A stretch of DNA of 64,000 bases from Actinoplanes sp. NBC_00393 (lineage in GTDB: Bacteria > Actinomycetota > Actinomycetes > Mycobacteriales > Micromonosporaceae), in assembly GCF_036053395.1 (NCBI RefSeq), contig NZ_CP107942.1:9642001-9706000 (forward strand). Reading direction: 5' to 3'. Both the position numbers and the translations under genes were made by a program. The notes under the pieces were generated by a model, which worked only from the letters and a program-made list of their open reading frames with translations, was not told the origin of the DNA and made no database searches. Below, in pieces: positions 17,610 to 26,443 of the stretch. Position 1 is the first letter of the stretch, and each line of letters starts with the position of its first letter.

Positions 17610-18422
17610 ATGTCACAAGATTCCGGAGCGGACCGGCGCGCGGCACAGGCCGTCGTCGCACACCACAGCGAGCTGGCCGCGGACCTGACCAGGCACGTCA
17701 ACAACCTGTTGCAAGCGGCGGAGATCGGCAGCCTGCGGCAGGTCTGGCAGTTCCGCGACGACCTCCTGGGATGGCTGCACGCCGAGCTGCTCCCGCACGC
17801 CAAAGCTGAAGAAGCAGCGCTGTACCCGGCCGCGGCCGAACTGCCCGAAGGCCGGCTGCTGATCGACGGCATGCTGGACGAACATCGGATCATCGCCGCG
17901 CTCGTCACCGAGCTCGCGGAAACCAGCGCGCCGGTCGCGGCCGCCGCAGCGGCCCGCGCCTTGCAGGCGGTCTTCGCCACCCACCTGCGCAAAGAGAACG
18001 AACTCGTCGTTCCCCTGCTCGTTGCCGCCGCCGGGGTGAGCCTCGCCGCCCTACTCGACGGGTTGCACGACCTGATCGGCGGTCACACCGGACAACCCTC
18101 CGGCGGGGGCTGCGGCGGCCACGGCAGCTGCGGCTGCGGCGGCGACGCTCCCGGCGCCGCCGCCGCGTCGGCCGCGGTGTTGACCATCGACCCGCGCCTG
18201 GACGTACGCGACCTGCCGCACGGACAGCGGCACGCCCAAGTCCTGGCAGCGCTCGACACCCTGCCCGCCGACGGTGCTCTGGTACTCGTGGCGCCGCACG
18301 CCCCGCTGCCGCTGCTCGCCGAAATCGACGCCCACTACGGCGGGCGAATGACCGCCGACTGGCTCCAGGACGGACCCGACGTGTGGCAGATCCGGCTGCA
18401 CCGAGTACCCGTCGCCGCCTGA
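17610..18422 (+). CDS. Hemerythrin HHE domain fused to DUF2249
   Basis: ATG 17610 follows GGAGGG. The 270-residue protein has an N-terminal hemerythrin-like four-helix bundle (residues about 5-150) with metal-ligand candidates in VAHHSELA, WLHAELLPHAKAEEAALYP, MLDEHRII and THLRKENELVVP. A linker of glycine and cysteine follows (GGGCGGHGSCGCGG, about 165-180). The DUF2249 domain (about 195-268) contains LDVRDLPHGQRHAQVLAAL and LVLVAPHAPLPLLAE. Hemerythrin-DUF2249 proteins are often linked to nitrite, nitric oxide and iron-sulphur repair (RIC/YtfE-like). Divergence from the nirK operon supports a role in nitric oxide or oxygen handling. The Cys/Gly linker may bind metal, an inference. Confidence 0.85.
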   Translation: MSQDSGADRRAAQAVVAHHSELAADLTRHVNNLLQAAEIGSLRQVWQFRDDLLGWLHAELLPHAKAEEAALYPAAAELPEGRLLIDGMLDEHRIIAALVTELAETSAPVAAAAAARALQAVFATHLRKENELVVPLLVAAAGVSLAALLDGLHDLIGGHTGQPSGGGCGGHGSCGCGGDAPGAAAASAAVLTIDPRLDVRDLPHGQRHAQVLAALDTLPADGALVLVAPHAPLPLLAEIDAHYGGRMTADWLQDGPDVWQIRLHRVPVAA

Positions 18423-18697
18423 ACACACCGCGACCATCGCCGCCGGACCCGGCAGCGCCTGTCCCGTGCCGGTCCGGCGGCGGACGTACACCGGCGTTGG
18501 CCTCAGCCGGTGTTCAGTCCGCCGGCGTCGGCGAGCTGCGCAGCTTCCGGCATTTCGCAGTAAGAAGACGCTGCCGCGACTGCGCCGCGCCGGACCAGGC
18601 GGGTCGCCTCCCCCTCCCCGCTCAGTCCCGTGTCTGACATCGGCGCCTGGCTGGCTCCCAGCTGGAGGTTCGCGTGGCGACCTCCCGCTGCACCCTG

Positions 18698-19456
18698 TCA
18701 GACAGCGGGGTGGCGCAGGGCCGCCAGCGCGGCCTGCCCGGCACCGTCAAGGGCCGCGGTCCGTGGCGAGGCGGCGCATCGCACCGAGATGCCCAGGACA
18801 CGGGACAGGCACTCCGGCAGACCAGAAAGTAGGGCGCCGTCACCGGCCAGGAGCATTCCGTTGGCGGTTGCCGCGGAGGCGACCTCGGTGACAGCCGGTT
18901 CGGTGAGCAGGATCGCGACGTTTCGATTGATGACGTCGGTGAGCACCTCGGGGCCGGCGGCGGGGCCGACGTCGCAGGTTCCGATATCAAGATTGCGAGC
19001 CGCCACGACGAAGCCGCGGTCGAGGACGGCGATCTCGGTCAGCTGGGCGCCGATGTCGACGACCAGCAGAGGACCCGTCGGGACACGGGCGTCCATCGCG
19101 GCGGCCCGGACCGTGTCGAGCAACATCAGCCGGGACGGAGCGAAGACCGTGGTCATGAGGCGTCGCAGGGCGTACTGCTCGGCGGTGGTGGCGTTGACCG
19201 GCTGGCAGCAGACCACCACGGCCCCCGCCGGCAGCGGCTTGCGGAAGCGGCGCGCGAGTCCCGTCAGCAGGGCCTGACAGCCTGGCGCGTCGACGATCCT
19301 GCCGCGACGTACGAGGGTGCCGCTGGAAGCGTGCAGCATCCCCCGATCGGAGGCCCAGAGCCGGACCCAACCACTGCCGAGATCGACCGCGACGGCGGTC
19401 GGAGAAGGCGCACGCGTAGTCCGGCTGGGGCTCGTGGTTACGGACTCCAATGGCAT
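18698..19456 (-). CDS. Short MreB/actin-like ATPase-fold protein
   Basis: The start is ATG 19456 or the GTG at 19462, which has the better GAGG spacing; the product is about 252 residues. It carries the actin-fold phosphate-1 motif AVDLGSGWVRLWASD (about residues 22-36) and phosphate-2 motif VVDIGAQLTEIAVLDRG (about 130-146). An adenosine-like region GMLLAGDGALLSGLPE lies near residue 205. MreB is normally about 340 residues, so this is a short form missing parts of the outer subdomains; filament formation is uncertain. It stands alone, next to a DksA/TraR-type gene, away from any mreCD. It may be a stress-linked paralogue. Confidence 0.7.
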   Translation of the reverse strand: MPLESVTTSPSRTTRAPSPTAVAVDLGSGWVRLWASDRGMLHASSGTLVRRGRIVDAPGCQALLTGLARRFRKPLPAGAVVVCCQPVNATTAEQYALRRLMTTVFAPSRLMLLDTVRAAAMDARVPTGPLLVVDIGAQLTEIAVLDRGFVVAARNLDIGTCDVGPAAGPEVLTDVINRNVAILLTEPAVTEVASAATANGMLLAGDGALLSGLPECLSRVLGISVRCAASPRTAALDGAGQAALAALRHPAV

Positions 19457-19574
19457 GGTCACGGTGACCTCATTCAAGCGCACAGGGAAGGGCGACACAG
19501 GGTGGCGCAGACGGCAGAATCGGGGTGCCGCCGCGCCGGCTGAACCGGCACGGCAGCTGCAGCCCCGAGCGGGC

Positions 19575-19898
19575 TCAGCCCTTCTGCAGCCGCTGGCAGG
19601 GCATGCAGAAGGCGGCGTACGGCAGGATCTCCAACCGCTCCGGATTGATCTGCTGCCCGCATCCCTGGCAGCGGCCATAGGTGCCTTCGGCGATCCGGCG
19701 CAGCGCGTCGCCGAGTTGCGCCAGATTCTGCCTGGTGGCCGCCAGCAGAGCCGGGCGGGTGTCTGCCTCAGCAGGGTCGCCGGTGTCCGCGGTGAGTTCG
19801 GTGAGCCGGGCGCTCTGCTGTGCGAACTCGGTGGTCAGCGCCGCCCGCTGAGTGGCGAGCCACTGCTGGTCTGCGTGCCCGTGGATGTCAGTGCTCAT
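19575..19898 (-). CDS. DksA/TraR-family C4 zinc-finger protein
   Basis: ATG 19898 follows AAAGGA. The 107-residue protein has an N-terminal coiled-coil-forming helix pair (about residues 10-70: QQWLATQRAALTTEFAQQSA, LLAATRQNLAQLGDALRR) and a C-terminal zinc finger GRCQGCGQQI...FCMPCQ. This is the DksA/TraR layout, in which the coiled coil enters the RNA polymerase secondary channel. The usual acidic tip residues (DxxDxA in DksA) appear as ELTADTGDPAEAD, so a regulatory effect is plausible but unproven. The 5' region contains a hairpin with a U-tract (19919-19951), which suggests attenuation. Confidence 0.87.
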   Translation of the reverse strand: MSTDIHGHADQQWLATQRAALTTEFAQQSARLTELTADTGDPAEADTRPALLAATRQNLAQLGDALRRIAEGTYGRCQGCGQQINPERLEILPYAAFCMPCQRLQKG

Positions 19899-19918
19899 GT
19901 CGAAACCGATCCTTTCCG

Positions 19919-19951
19919 GAAAACAAAAAAGGCCGAAGCTCGGTAGCTTCG
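19919..19951 (-). terminator. Intrinsic terminator or attenuator in the dksA-like leader
   Basis: Read on the minus strand, CGAAGCT-ACCG-AGCTTCG is followed by GGCC and TTTTTTGTTTT, 20 nt before the DksA/TraR start codon. A stem with a U-tract is a textbook factor-independent terminator and is rare in such GC-rich DNA. It may stop read-through from upstream or be conditional. Confidence 0.65.
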
Positions 19952-20735
19952 CCCTCCTGGCCGTCTCCTGCGATGGAACGGTTGCGGGAGGACCACGCCC
20001 GGCACGGATCGGGCTCGGCAGCCCGTAGGTGGACGCCACCGTCGTCGACTGCGGCACTGCGGTGGTCACCAGACGCGCCGCAGCGGTCCGGTGTGCGCGC
20101 GCCGGCGCGGGCGTCGCGACGGCGACGCCCGCGTCCATGAGGCGCGCGGCAGCAAGCATGGGCCCACCATAGGCCGCCCGTGCCGAGGAAACCAATGCGG
20201 CGATCCACCGCGGGCCTCGGCGCGCACGCTTGCACCGGACGACTTCCGTACGCTGCGCAACCGCCACCGATCCGTTGACGCCGCCCATGAACGAGAGTCG
20301 GCTTCGTCGGCCGTGCAACACGTGCGCCGCGAGCCGGAGAAACGATGCGACCTGGAAGCAGTTTCCGGACGCACGCCGGACCGTATGGTCCGGTCAATGC
20401 CGCTGCCGTGCCGATTGACCGTTCACGATGCTCACCCGACTCACGTTCCGTGTCGCTTGTGACAAGGCCGTTGGACCCTGTCCGGCGGCGTTACACGGGC
20501 CTACGGTTGCGATCATGAGCGAACCCGGGACGACACGGCACCTCTTGGCCGGCCACCGATTCGCCGTGCCCATGACCGGCGCGCATGTGCGACGCGTCTT
20601 CGACGAATGGTGTCTGCGCCGCTGACGGCGCCCCGGACAACCTCCGCCAGGACAGACGGGCCATGCCCGCGACGGGCGGCCCTTCCGCGCTCGCCGTCAC
20701 TTCACCCCGACACCGTCTTTCGTGGAGAAGCTGAC
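19952..20735. other. Intergenic region between dksA-like gene and cysE
   Basis: No supported gene across about 780 bp. A near-complete palindrome, CCGGACC-GTAT-GGTCCGG, lies at 20376-20393. A 36-codon frame (20515-20625, starting [10 protein letters not shown] and ending DEWCLRR) could be a leader peptide for the cysteine genes, but has no clear ribosome binding site. Confidence 0.4.
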
Positions 20736-21299
20736 GTGCTTGAAGACCTGCGTGCCGTATACCGCCAAGATCCCGCTCTTTACGGCGTCCGCGTGCTGGA
20801 GGCCGTGCTCTACCCCGGCCTGTGGGCGCTGTGGTCGCATCGCCTGGCCCACCGCCTGCACCGCTGCCGGCTGCCGCTGCTGCCGCGGGCCTTGTCGCAG
20901 CTGACCCGGCTACTCACCGGCATCGAAATCCACCCCGGCGCCACCATCGGCCGACGGCTGTTCATCGACCACGGCGCCGGCGTCGTCATCGGCGAAACCG
21001 CCCGCATCGGCGATGACGTCACCATGTACCACCGGGTCACCCTCGGCGGCCGGGGCTGGCGACGCGACCGCAAAGCAAGCCGCCGCCACCCCACCATCGG
21101 CAATCGGGTGATCCTCGGTGTCGGTGCCACCGTCCTCGGGCCCGTCAACATCGGCGACGACGCCGACATCGGTGCTCATTGCCTGGTCGCAACCGACGTG
21201 CCCGCCGGGGCGCGGCTGCGTGCCCCCACTGCCGTGCCGACACCTTCCCTCTCTACCGCCTACGCCCGGCATCAGGCCGGCACCGTCCAGGAGCCTTGA
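20736..21299 (+). CDS. cysE: Serine O-acetyltransferase
   Basis: GTG 20736 follows GGAGAA and starts [16 protein letters not shown]. The 187-residue product is of the short (EpsC-like) serine acetyltransferase class. An N-terminal helical part (residues about 1-65) is followed by a left-handed beta-helix with hexapeptides: [39 protein letters not shown] and LGGRG. The conserved active-site His and Asp are in FIDHG and MYHRVTLGG. It makes O-acetylserine from serine and acetyl-CoA for cysteine synthesis. The next gene, cysK, begins 3 nt after its stop, so both steps are in one operon. The tail differs from the usual end, with a proline-rich stretch after residue 165. Confidence 0.9.
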   Translation: MLEDLRAVYRQDPALYGVRVLEAVLYPGLWALWSHRLAHRLHRCRLPLLPRALSQLTRLLTGIEIHPGATIGRRLFIDHGAGVVIGETARIGDDVTMYHRVTLGGRGWRRDRKASRRHPTIGNRVILGVGATVLGPVNIGDDADIGAHCLVATDVPAGARLRAPTAVPTPSLSTAYARHQAGTVQEP

Positions 21300-21302
21300 C
21301 AG

Positions 21303-22223
21303 ATGATCTACAGCGACGTCACCGAACTGATCGGCCGTACCCCCCTCGTGCGGCTGGCCCGCTTCGCTGCCGACCTGCCCGCGCAACTTCTGGGCAAACT
21401 CGAGTCCGCCAACCCGGGAGGCAGCGTCAAAGACCGCATAGCCATCGCAATGATCGATGCCGCTGAACGCAGCGGCGAACTGACGCCGGGCGCGGCGATC
21501 GTGGAAGCGACCAGCGGCAACACCGGCATCGGCCTCGCCCTTGTCGCCGCTGCCCGCGGCTACCGACTGACCCTGACCATGCCGGAAAGCATGAGCGCCG
21601 AACGACGCGCCCTGCTCGCCGCGTACGGGGCACATCTTGAGCTCACCCCCGCCGCTGAAGGGATGCCCGGAGCCGTGCACCGCGCCTGGCAACTCGCCGA
21701 CGAACAGAAAGCCTTCCTGCCCCGCCAGTTCGACAATCCCGCCAACCCGCACGCCCACCGCAACAGCACCGCCCTAGAAATCTGGGACGACACCAACGGC
21801 AACGTCGACGCGCTCGTCGCCGGCGTCGGCACCGGCGGCACCATCACCGGAGTCGGCCAGGTCCTCAAGGAAAAGAACCCCGCCCTGCGCGTCATCGCCG
21901 TCGAACCCGCCGAGTCGCCCGTGCTGTCCGGCGGCCCGGCCGGACCACACGGCATCCAGGGCATCGGCGCCGGCTTCATCCCTGAAGTCCTCGACCCCAC
22001 CGTCTACGACGACGTCGTCCGCGTCGACATCGAACAGGCCCGCGCCGCCGCCCGCCAGCTGGCCCAGACCGAAGGACTGCTCGTCGGGGTCTCCAGCGGC
22101 GCCGCCCTGCACGCCGCGACCATCATCGCGCGCCAGCCCGACCACCACGGGCACACCATCGTGGTGGTGCTACCCGACGGCGGCGAACGCTACCTCAGCA
22201 CCCCGCTGTTCACGGCGGGCTGA
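21303..22223 (+). CDS. cysK: Cysteine synthase (O-acetylserine sulfhydrylase)
   Basis: The 306-residue PLP enzyme has the family's lysine, Lys43, in NPGGSVKDR, the substrate loop [12 protein letters not shown] near residue 69, and the glycine-rich phosphate site [10 protein letters not shown] near residue 178. Length matches CysK. It joins O-acetylserine with sulphide to give cysteine. It directly follows cysE, and the pair could boost thiol supply under oxidative or nitrosative stress, fitting the surrounding island. It may be a second copy besides a housekeeping cysteine synthase, which cannot be judged from this window. Confidence 0.93.
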   Translation: MIYSDVTELIGRTPLVRLARFAADLPAQLLGKLESANPGGSVKDRIAIAMIDAAERSGELTPGAAIVEATSGNTGIGLALVAAARGYRLTLTMPESMSAERRALLAAYGAHLELTPAAEGMPGAVHRAWQLADEQKAFLPRQFDNPANPHAHRNSTALEIWDDTNGNVDALVAGVGTGGTITGVGQVLKEKNPALRVIAVEPAESPVLSGGPAGPHGIQGIGAGFIPEVLDPTVYDDVVRVDIEQARAAARQLAQTEGLLVGVSSGAALHAATIIARQPDHHGHTIVVVLPDGGERYLSTPLFTAG

Positions 22224-22480
22224 CCACCCTCGGACGCGATCTGCATGGCTGAGGAGCGAGCGAACGTCGGACATCACGTCACCAAGGACCTGGCTGAATG
22301 CTCCGAGGCTGGCGCCGCCGCCACGCACGGACCGATCAACTCCTGCCACCTCCTGCCGCGTGGGCCCTTCGCCCTGGCAGGGGAATACCGTACGGCCCTC
22401 ACCGAGCGCGGCCCATCGACGCTTGACTAAAGGGTGTACGCCGGTGACCCCCGCCGGCAATCCGACTCTGAGGAGCAGAC

Positions 22481-22957
22481 GTGTTCACCACCGTCGAAAC
22501 GCTCGGACAACAGCCGTTCCTGGCCGGATTGACCGACCACCAACTGAGTCTGCTGGCACCACTGACCAGCCGATCGATGTTCCACGCCGGAAACCGGATC
22601 TTCCGCGAGGGCACACCGGCCGAGCAGTTCTGGCTGATCACCGATGGCCGAGTATTCCTCGACAGCGAGGTGTCCGGCTACGACAACTTCGTCCTGGAGA
22701 CCCTGCGATCCCCGACCGTGCTGGGCTGCTCCTGGCTCTTTCCACCGCATCGCTGGCAGTTCGGCGCGGTCGCCGTCAACACCACGCACGCCCTGACGTT
22801 CAACGGCCCACTGGTTCGCGCCCTGTTCCAGAGTGATCCGGGACTGGGCTACGAACTGACGACACGCTTCCTGCAGGTCATGGGCGACCGCCTGCACTCG
22901 GCCCGCCGCCGGCTGGCGGACTGCCAACGCGCCAGCGGCCACCAAGGCGACCTATGA
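22481..22957 (+). CDS. Stand-alone cyclic nucleotide-binding (Crp-like) protein, second copy
   Basis: GTG 22481 starts a 158-residue protein, preceded by GAGGAG. The cNMP fold is clear: FREGTPAEQFWLITDGRVFL (about residues 44-63), LGCSWLFPPHRWQFGAVAV and a C-terminal helix LHSARRRLADCQ. Like the copy at 3925 it lacks a helix-turn-helix, and the phosphate-binding Arg of true cAMP receptors is not evident. The shared FWLI, SWL-PP-RW-FGAVA pattern shows the two are paralogues. A weak imperfect GACTAAAG element lies upstream. It is downstream of cysK but about 257 bp away, so it probably has its own promoter. Confidence 0.8.
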   Translation: MFTTVETLGQQPFLAGLTDHQLSLLAPLTSRSMFHAGNRIFREGTPAEQFWLITDGRVFLDSEVSGYDNFVLETLRSPTVLGCSWLFPPHRWQFGAVAVNTTHALTFNGPLVRALFQSDPGLGYELTTRFLQVMGDRLHSARRRLADCQRASGHQGDL

Positions 22958-23102
22958 CACCCAACAGCTGGTGGGTGCGGCTGCGCGGATGCCCCCTTGA
23001 GCGGAACGAATCCGTCTGACGTCCGTACCGTGTCAGACTCGCAGGGAGGTTATCAAGGACGCCCTCCTGCAAACGCTCGCTCGCGGCGGAGGACGTTTCC
23101 TC

Positions 23103-23136
23103 CGAACGGTCTCGTCTGATCAGACGAGACCGTTCG
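23103..23136. repeat. Perfect 34-bp palindrome
   Basis: CGAACGGTCTCGTCTGA is followed immediately by its exact reverse complement, with no spacer. It lies about 145 bp after the cNMP gene and before the 3' end of the chemoreceptor remnant, so it may be a bidirectional terminator. A further TCTGAC/GTCAGA hairpin lies just upstream near 23014-23039. The length and perfection are unusual. Confidence 0.8.
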
Positions 23137-23294
23137 TATCTGTGCGTTCTTCGTCAGCAGCAGTGCCGGCGCATGCGAAAACCCCCACGGCGCCTGGCCG
23201 GGCCGGCCCGTCGGCCCGCTGGCCGGCCCGGCAGCAGACTCCCTAGGGATGAGGGATTGATCGCGAGTTCGCTGGCATGCCGAGGATTCCGGCG

Positions 23295-23911
23295 TCAATG
23301 GCGGAAACTGCCCACGATATCCGTGAGGTCGGTGGCCAGGCGGGTGAGACTGTCTGCGGCTTGCTGGGTGGTGCGCGCACCTTCGGCGGTCGCGGCGGCT
23401 ACGTCGGCGACGCCGGAGACAGTACGGGCTACGTCGCCGCACGGTGCTGACCGTGCGGGCCACGAGGACACCGATGGCCAGAGAGAGGACGAAACCGGCA
23501 GCGAGGATGATGATCAGAAGGGTGCGCCCAGACTGATAGGTCGACTCGGCATGGTCAGCGCCGGCCTGAGCCTGAGCTTCTTCCAACCGGTCAAGGACTA
23601 AGAGCGCTTCGCTGACCTGGTCGAATGCTAGGTCGTAGCTGCTGTTCGCGGCCGCAGCTGCTTCCACAATCCGGCCGGCGCGGCTGGGCTGCAGGACCTG
23701 CTCGTCGGCGATCCGGCGAGACGCAGCCAATCCCGTCCGGAACCCATCGCGGGCGGTTTGCTCGTCGGTGGTGGCCTCTGTCGAGATGTATTCGCTCCAC
23801 AGGACGTCAACCTGGCCGCGAAAGCCGGCGAGTTCCTGGTCCAGCTTCTTCCTCTCTCCGGAGTCGTCGCTGATCACGTGCCGCAGGATGGTGTCGGCGT
23901 ACGGCTAAGAG
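23295..23911 (-). pseudogene. Methyl-accepting chemotaxis protein remnant cut by IS21 element
   Basis: The minus strand encodes the sensory part of a chemoreceptor: a four-helix-bundle ligand region (TILRHVISDDSGERKKLDQE, LLVLDRLEEAQAQAG) and a membrane helix TLLIIILAAGFVLSLAIGVL. The 5' end stops at the left end of the IS21-family element, so the start and first membrane helix are gone. After ARTVS the reading frame breaks. The true C-terminal signalling tail (VADVAAATAEGARTTQQAAD, ending DIVGSFRH) follows in another frame. The HAMP and most of the signalling hairpin are missing. Insertion plus internal deletion leaves no functional receptor. Confidence 0.8.
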
Positions 23912-24010
23912 TGCAGAGCTGCGTACGGGTGAACGTGCAGAGGTAGCACGGTTTGTCCGTCGTACGCGAAACGCTCGGCGTGACGCTGCTCGGGTCGTTG
24001 TCGAGCGGGC

Positions 24011-25450
24011 GTGGGGCGGCTGGCGATGGGAGCGTTGGATGAGCAGCGGTGGCTGGATGTGCGCCGGTTCCGGGCGCTGCACGAGGCTGGGGCCAGCGTT
24101 TCGGAGATCGCTCGCGAGACCGGCCTGAACTGGCGGACGGTTAAGAAGTACTTGGCCGCGGGCGCGGCTGCGGTGGCGCCACCGCCCCGGGCCCGGCGGC
24201 CCCGTGGGCAGATGATCGACGCGTTCGCGCACGTCGTCGACGCGTGGCTGCGGGCGGAGGTGCTGCTCAAGGGCACGGTGATCCACGAACGGCTCGTCGA
24301 GCAGTACGGGTTCACCGGCGACTACCAGCGGGTGAAGCTGTATCTGCAGCAGGCCCGGCCGAGGATCGCCGCCGAGCTGGGGATCAGCCCGGATCAGCTG
24401 GCCGGGCTGCACCGCCGGTTCGAGGTCGTCCCGGGCGCCCAGGCGCAGGTGGACTGGGGCGATGAGGGCGGCATCCTGGCCCACGTCGGGATCGCGAAGG
24501 TCTACTCCTTCCACATGGTGCTGTCGTATTCGCGAGATCCGTTCTGCTGCTTCACCACCAGCCAGGACCTGGCCGCGTTCTGGGGCTGCCACCGACGAGC
24601 GTTTGCGCACTTCGGCGGGGTCCCCGGCGCGATCGTCTACGACCGGACCAAGACCGTGGTCCGCCGGCACGTCGCCCCCGGCCAGGCGGTGCCGCTGCAC
24701 CCGGAAGCGGTCGCGTTCGCCGGGCACTACGACTTCGACATCGACGTCCTGGCCGCCTACCGGCCGACCGGCAAGGGCCGCGTCGAACGGCAGGTCACCA
24801 TCGTCCGCGATCACGTTCTGGCCGGGCGGGCCTTCTCGTCGCTGGACGAACTCGACGCCGCGTTCGCTGCCTGGGTGCCACAGCGACGGGCCCGCCGGCA
24901 TCGGACCCACGGCGAGCTCATCGGGGTCCGCGCCGTCCGGGATCACGCGGCGCTGCGCCCGGCTCCGGCCAAGCCGTATGTGGTCGCTGACCGGCACCTG
25001 CGCCACGTCGGCAAGGACTGCCTGGTCGCCTACGCCGGCAACCTCTACTCGGTGCCGGCCCGCAAAGTCCGCCACCGCCAGCTCGTGGAGATCCGGGCGA
25101 CCGCCGCCACCATCACCATCCACGCCACGGTCGCCGAGCCCGGCGGCAGCACGTTGCTGGCCACCCACGAGCGAGCCGTCGGCCGCGGCGCCCGCATCGT
25201 CGACGAAACGCACTGGGACGGGCTGCCCGACGGACACACCCGCGCCGTCACCACCGGCGAACCCACCGAGCCGCCACCGGCTCGCAAGCCCGGCAACGAT
25301 CGTGGCCGGGGACCGCTGCAGGCCTTGCTCACCCGAGCCGCGGCCGCGCAGATCACCGTCGAGACCCGCCCGTTGTCGGTCTATGAGCAGATCGCGCAGG
25401 CCAGCCCTTTCACCACCCGCCCACACCTGAAGGACGTCTCTCGTGACTGA
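24011..25450 (+). CDS. istA: IS21-family transposase IstA
   Basis: The 479-residue transposase (GTG 24011; an ATG at 24026 would give 474) has an N-terminal helix-turn-helix (VSEIARETGLNWRTVKKYLA, about residues 30-50). The integrase-like catalytic core has acidic residues in QVDWGDEG, VYDRTKTVV and GRVERQV (the DDE triad). A C-terminal region with NLYSVPARKVRHRQ is typical of IstA. It binds the element ends and carries out strand transfer with IstB. The stop overlaps istB by 8 nt. The frame is intact, so the element may still be active. Confidence 0.95.
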   Translation: MGRLAMGALDEQRWLDVRRFRALHEAGASVSEIARETGLNWRTVKKYLAAGAAAVAPPPRARRPRGQMIDAFAHVVDAWLRAEVLLKGTVIHERLVEQYGFTGDYQRVKLYLQQARPRIAAELGISPDQLAGLHRRFEVVPGAQAQVDWGDEGGILAHVGIAKVYSFHMVLSYSRDPFCCFTTSQDLAAFWGCHRRAFAHFGGVPGAIVYDRTKTVVRRHVAPGQAVPLHPEAVAFAGHYDFDIDVLAAYRPTGKGRVERQVTIVRDHVLAGRAFSSLDELDAAFAAWVPQRRARRHRTHGELIGVRAVRDHAALRPAPAKPYVVADRHLRHVGKDCLVAYAGNLYSVPARKVRHRQLVEIRATAATITIHATVAEPGGSTLLATHERAVGRGARIVDETHWDGLPDGHTRAVTTGEPTEPPPARKPGNDRGRGPLQALLTRAAAAQITVETRPLSVYEQIAQASPFTTRPHLKDVSRD

Positions 25451-26204
25451 GCTGGTCACCAACCGCATCCAAGCCAGCGCAACCAAACTCGGCCTGCCGC
25501 ATCTGGCCAAGACGCTGCAGGAGTTCACCAGCCGCGCCGACATCGCGTCCCTCGGCTACTTGGACTTCCTCGACCTCGTCCTGCAAGAAGAACTCGCCGT
25601 CCGCGACGAACGCCGCTTCCGCGCCGGGTTGCGCCTGTCGAAGCTTCCGCACCACAAGACCCTCGACGACTACGACTTCGCCTACCAACCCGACCTGGAC
25701 CCCCGCAAGGTCCGCGACCTCGCCACCCTCGCGTTCGTGCAGGCGAAGGCCAACGTGGCCCTGCTCGGACCGCCCGGCGTCGGCAAGACCCACATCGCCG
25801 TCTCGCTCGCGGTCGCCGCCTGCCGCGCCGGGTTCACCGTCTACTTCACCACCCTCGACGACCTGGTCCGCCAGCTCAAGGCCGCCGACGCGATCGGCCG
25901 GCTCACCCGCAAACTGCGCACCTACCTGCGCCCGGCCGTCCTCGTGATCGATGAAGTCGGGTATCAGCCCCTCGAACGGCCCGAAGCCAACCTGGTCTTC
26001 CAAGTCATCTCAAAAAGGTATGAAAAGGGCTCGACCTTGTTGACCTCAAATAAAGGCTTCGGTGAATGGGGCCAGGTCTTCGGCGATGAGGTTTTGGCCA
26101 CGGCCATCCTCGACCGGCTCCTGCACCACTGCGACGTCGTCCCGATCAACGGACCCAGCTACCGGCTCAAGAACCGGCTCACCGCCATCGAGAACGTCGC
26201 CTGA
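25443..26204 (+). CDS. istB: IS21-family helper ATPase IstB
   Basis: The 253-residue AAA+ ATPase overlaps istA, consistent with coupled translation. It has the IstB N-terminal region (LPHLAKTLQEFTSRAD) and Walker A LLGPPGVGKTHIA near residue 107. Walker B VLVIDEVGYQPL and a sensor region LTSNKGFGEWGQVF follow. IstB remodels DNA and recruits IstA to target sites. The local sequence around 26010-26080 is noticeably richer in A+T than its surroundings, in line with a foreign origin. It is full length and intact. Confidence 0.95.
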   Translation: MTELVTNRIQASATKLGLPHLAKTLQEFTSRADIASLGYLDFLDLVLQEELAVRDERRFRAGLRLSKLPHHKTLDDYDFAYQPDLDPRKVRDLATLAFVQAKANVALLGPPGVGKTHIAVSLAVAACRAGFTVYFTTLDDLVRQLKAADAIGRLTRKLRTYLRPAVLVIDEVGYQPLERPEANLVFQVISKRYEKGSTLLTSNKGFGEWGQVFGDEVLATAILDRLLHHCDVVPINGPSYRLKNRLTAIENVA

Positions 26205-26443
26205 TGCCACCGCCGGCCAGCTCCGACGATCTCACGGTCACCGGCCACGACGATCTGTTGGAACTGCTGCTCGAAGTCTGCGAAGACTTCTTCACCCACA
26301 CCAACCCGGCGACCCGCGCCGAGGTCGACCGCTTCCTACGCGCCCACGGCGTCACCGGCGGCCCCGGCTGGCTGATCGACATGCTCAGCCTGACCCGCCG
26401 ACACCTCCAGGATCCGGCCTACCGCGACGGATCTAGTTCCTAA
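26204..26443 (+). CDS. Third ORF of the IS21 element, 79 aa
   Basis: ATG 26204 overlaps the istB stop (TGATG), so translation is likely coupled. The small acidic product contains DDLTVTGHDDLLELLLEVCE and FLRAHGVTGGPGWLIDMLS. I do not recognise a family; the middle region is compatible with a small helical protein. It lies inside the inverted repeats, so it travels with the element. A role in target choice or in regulating transposition is possible but unsupported. Confidence 0.6.
   Translation: MPPPASSDDLTVTGHDDLLELLLEVCEDFFTHTNPATRAEVDRFLRAHGVTGGPGWLIDMLSLTRRHLQDPAYRDGSSS

Noticed and set aside
20515..20625. 36-codon frame ending DEWCLRR as a cysteine leader peptide upstream of cysE
   Set aside because: Only one cysteine, no clear ribosome binding site and no obvious attenuator between it and cysE; noted in the gap entry only.
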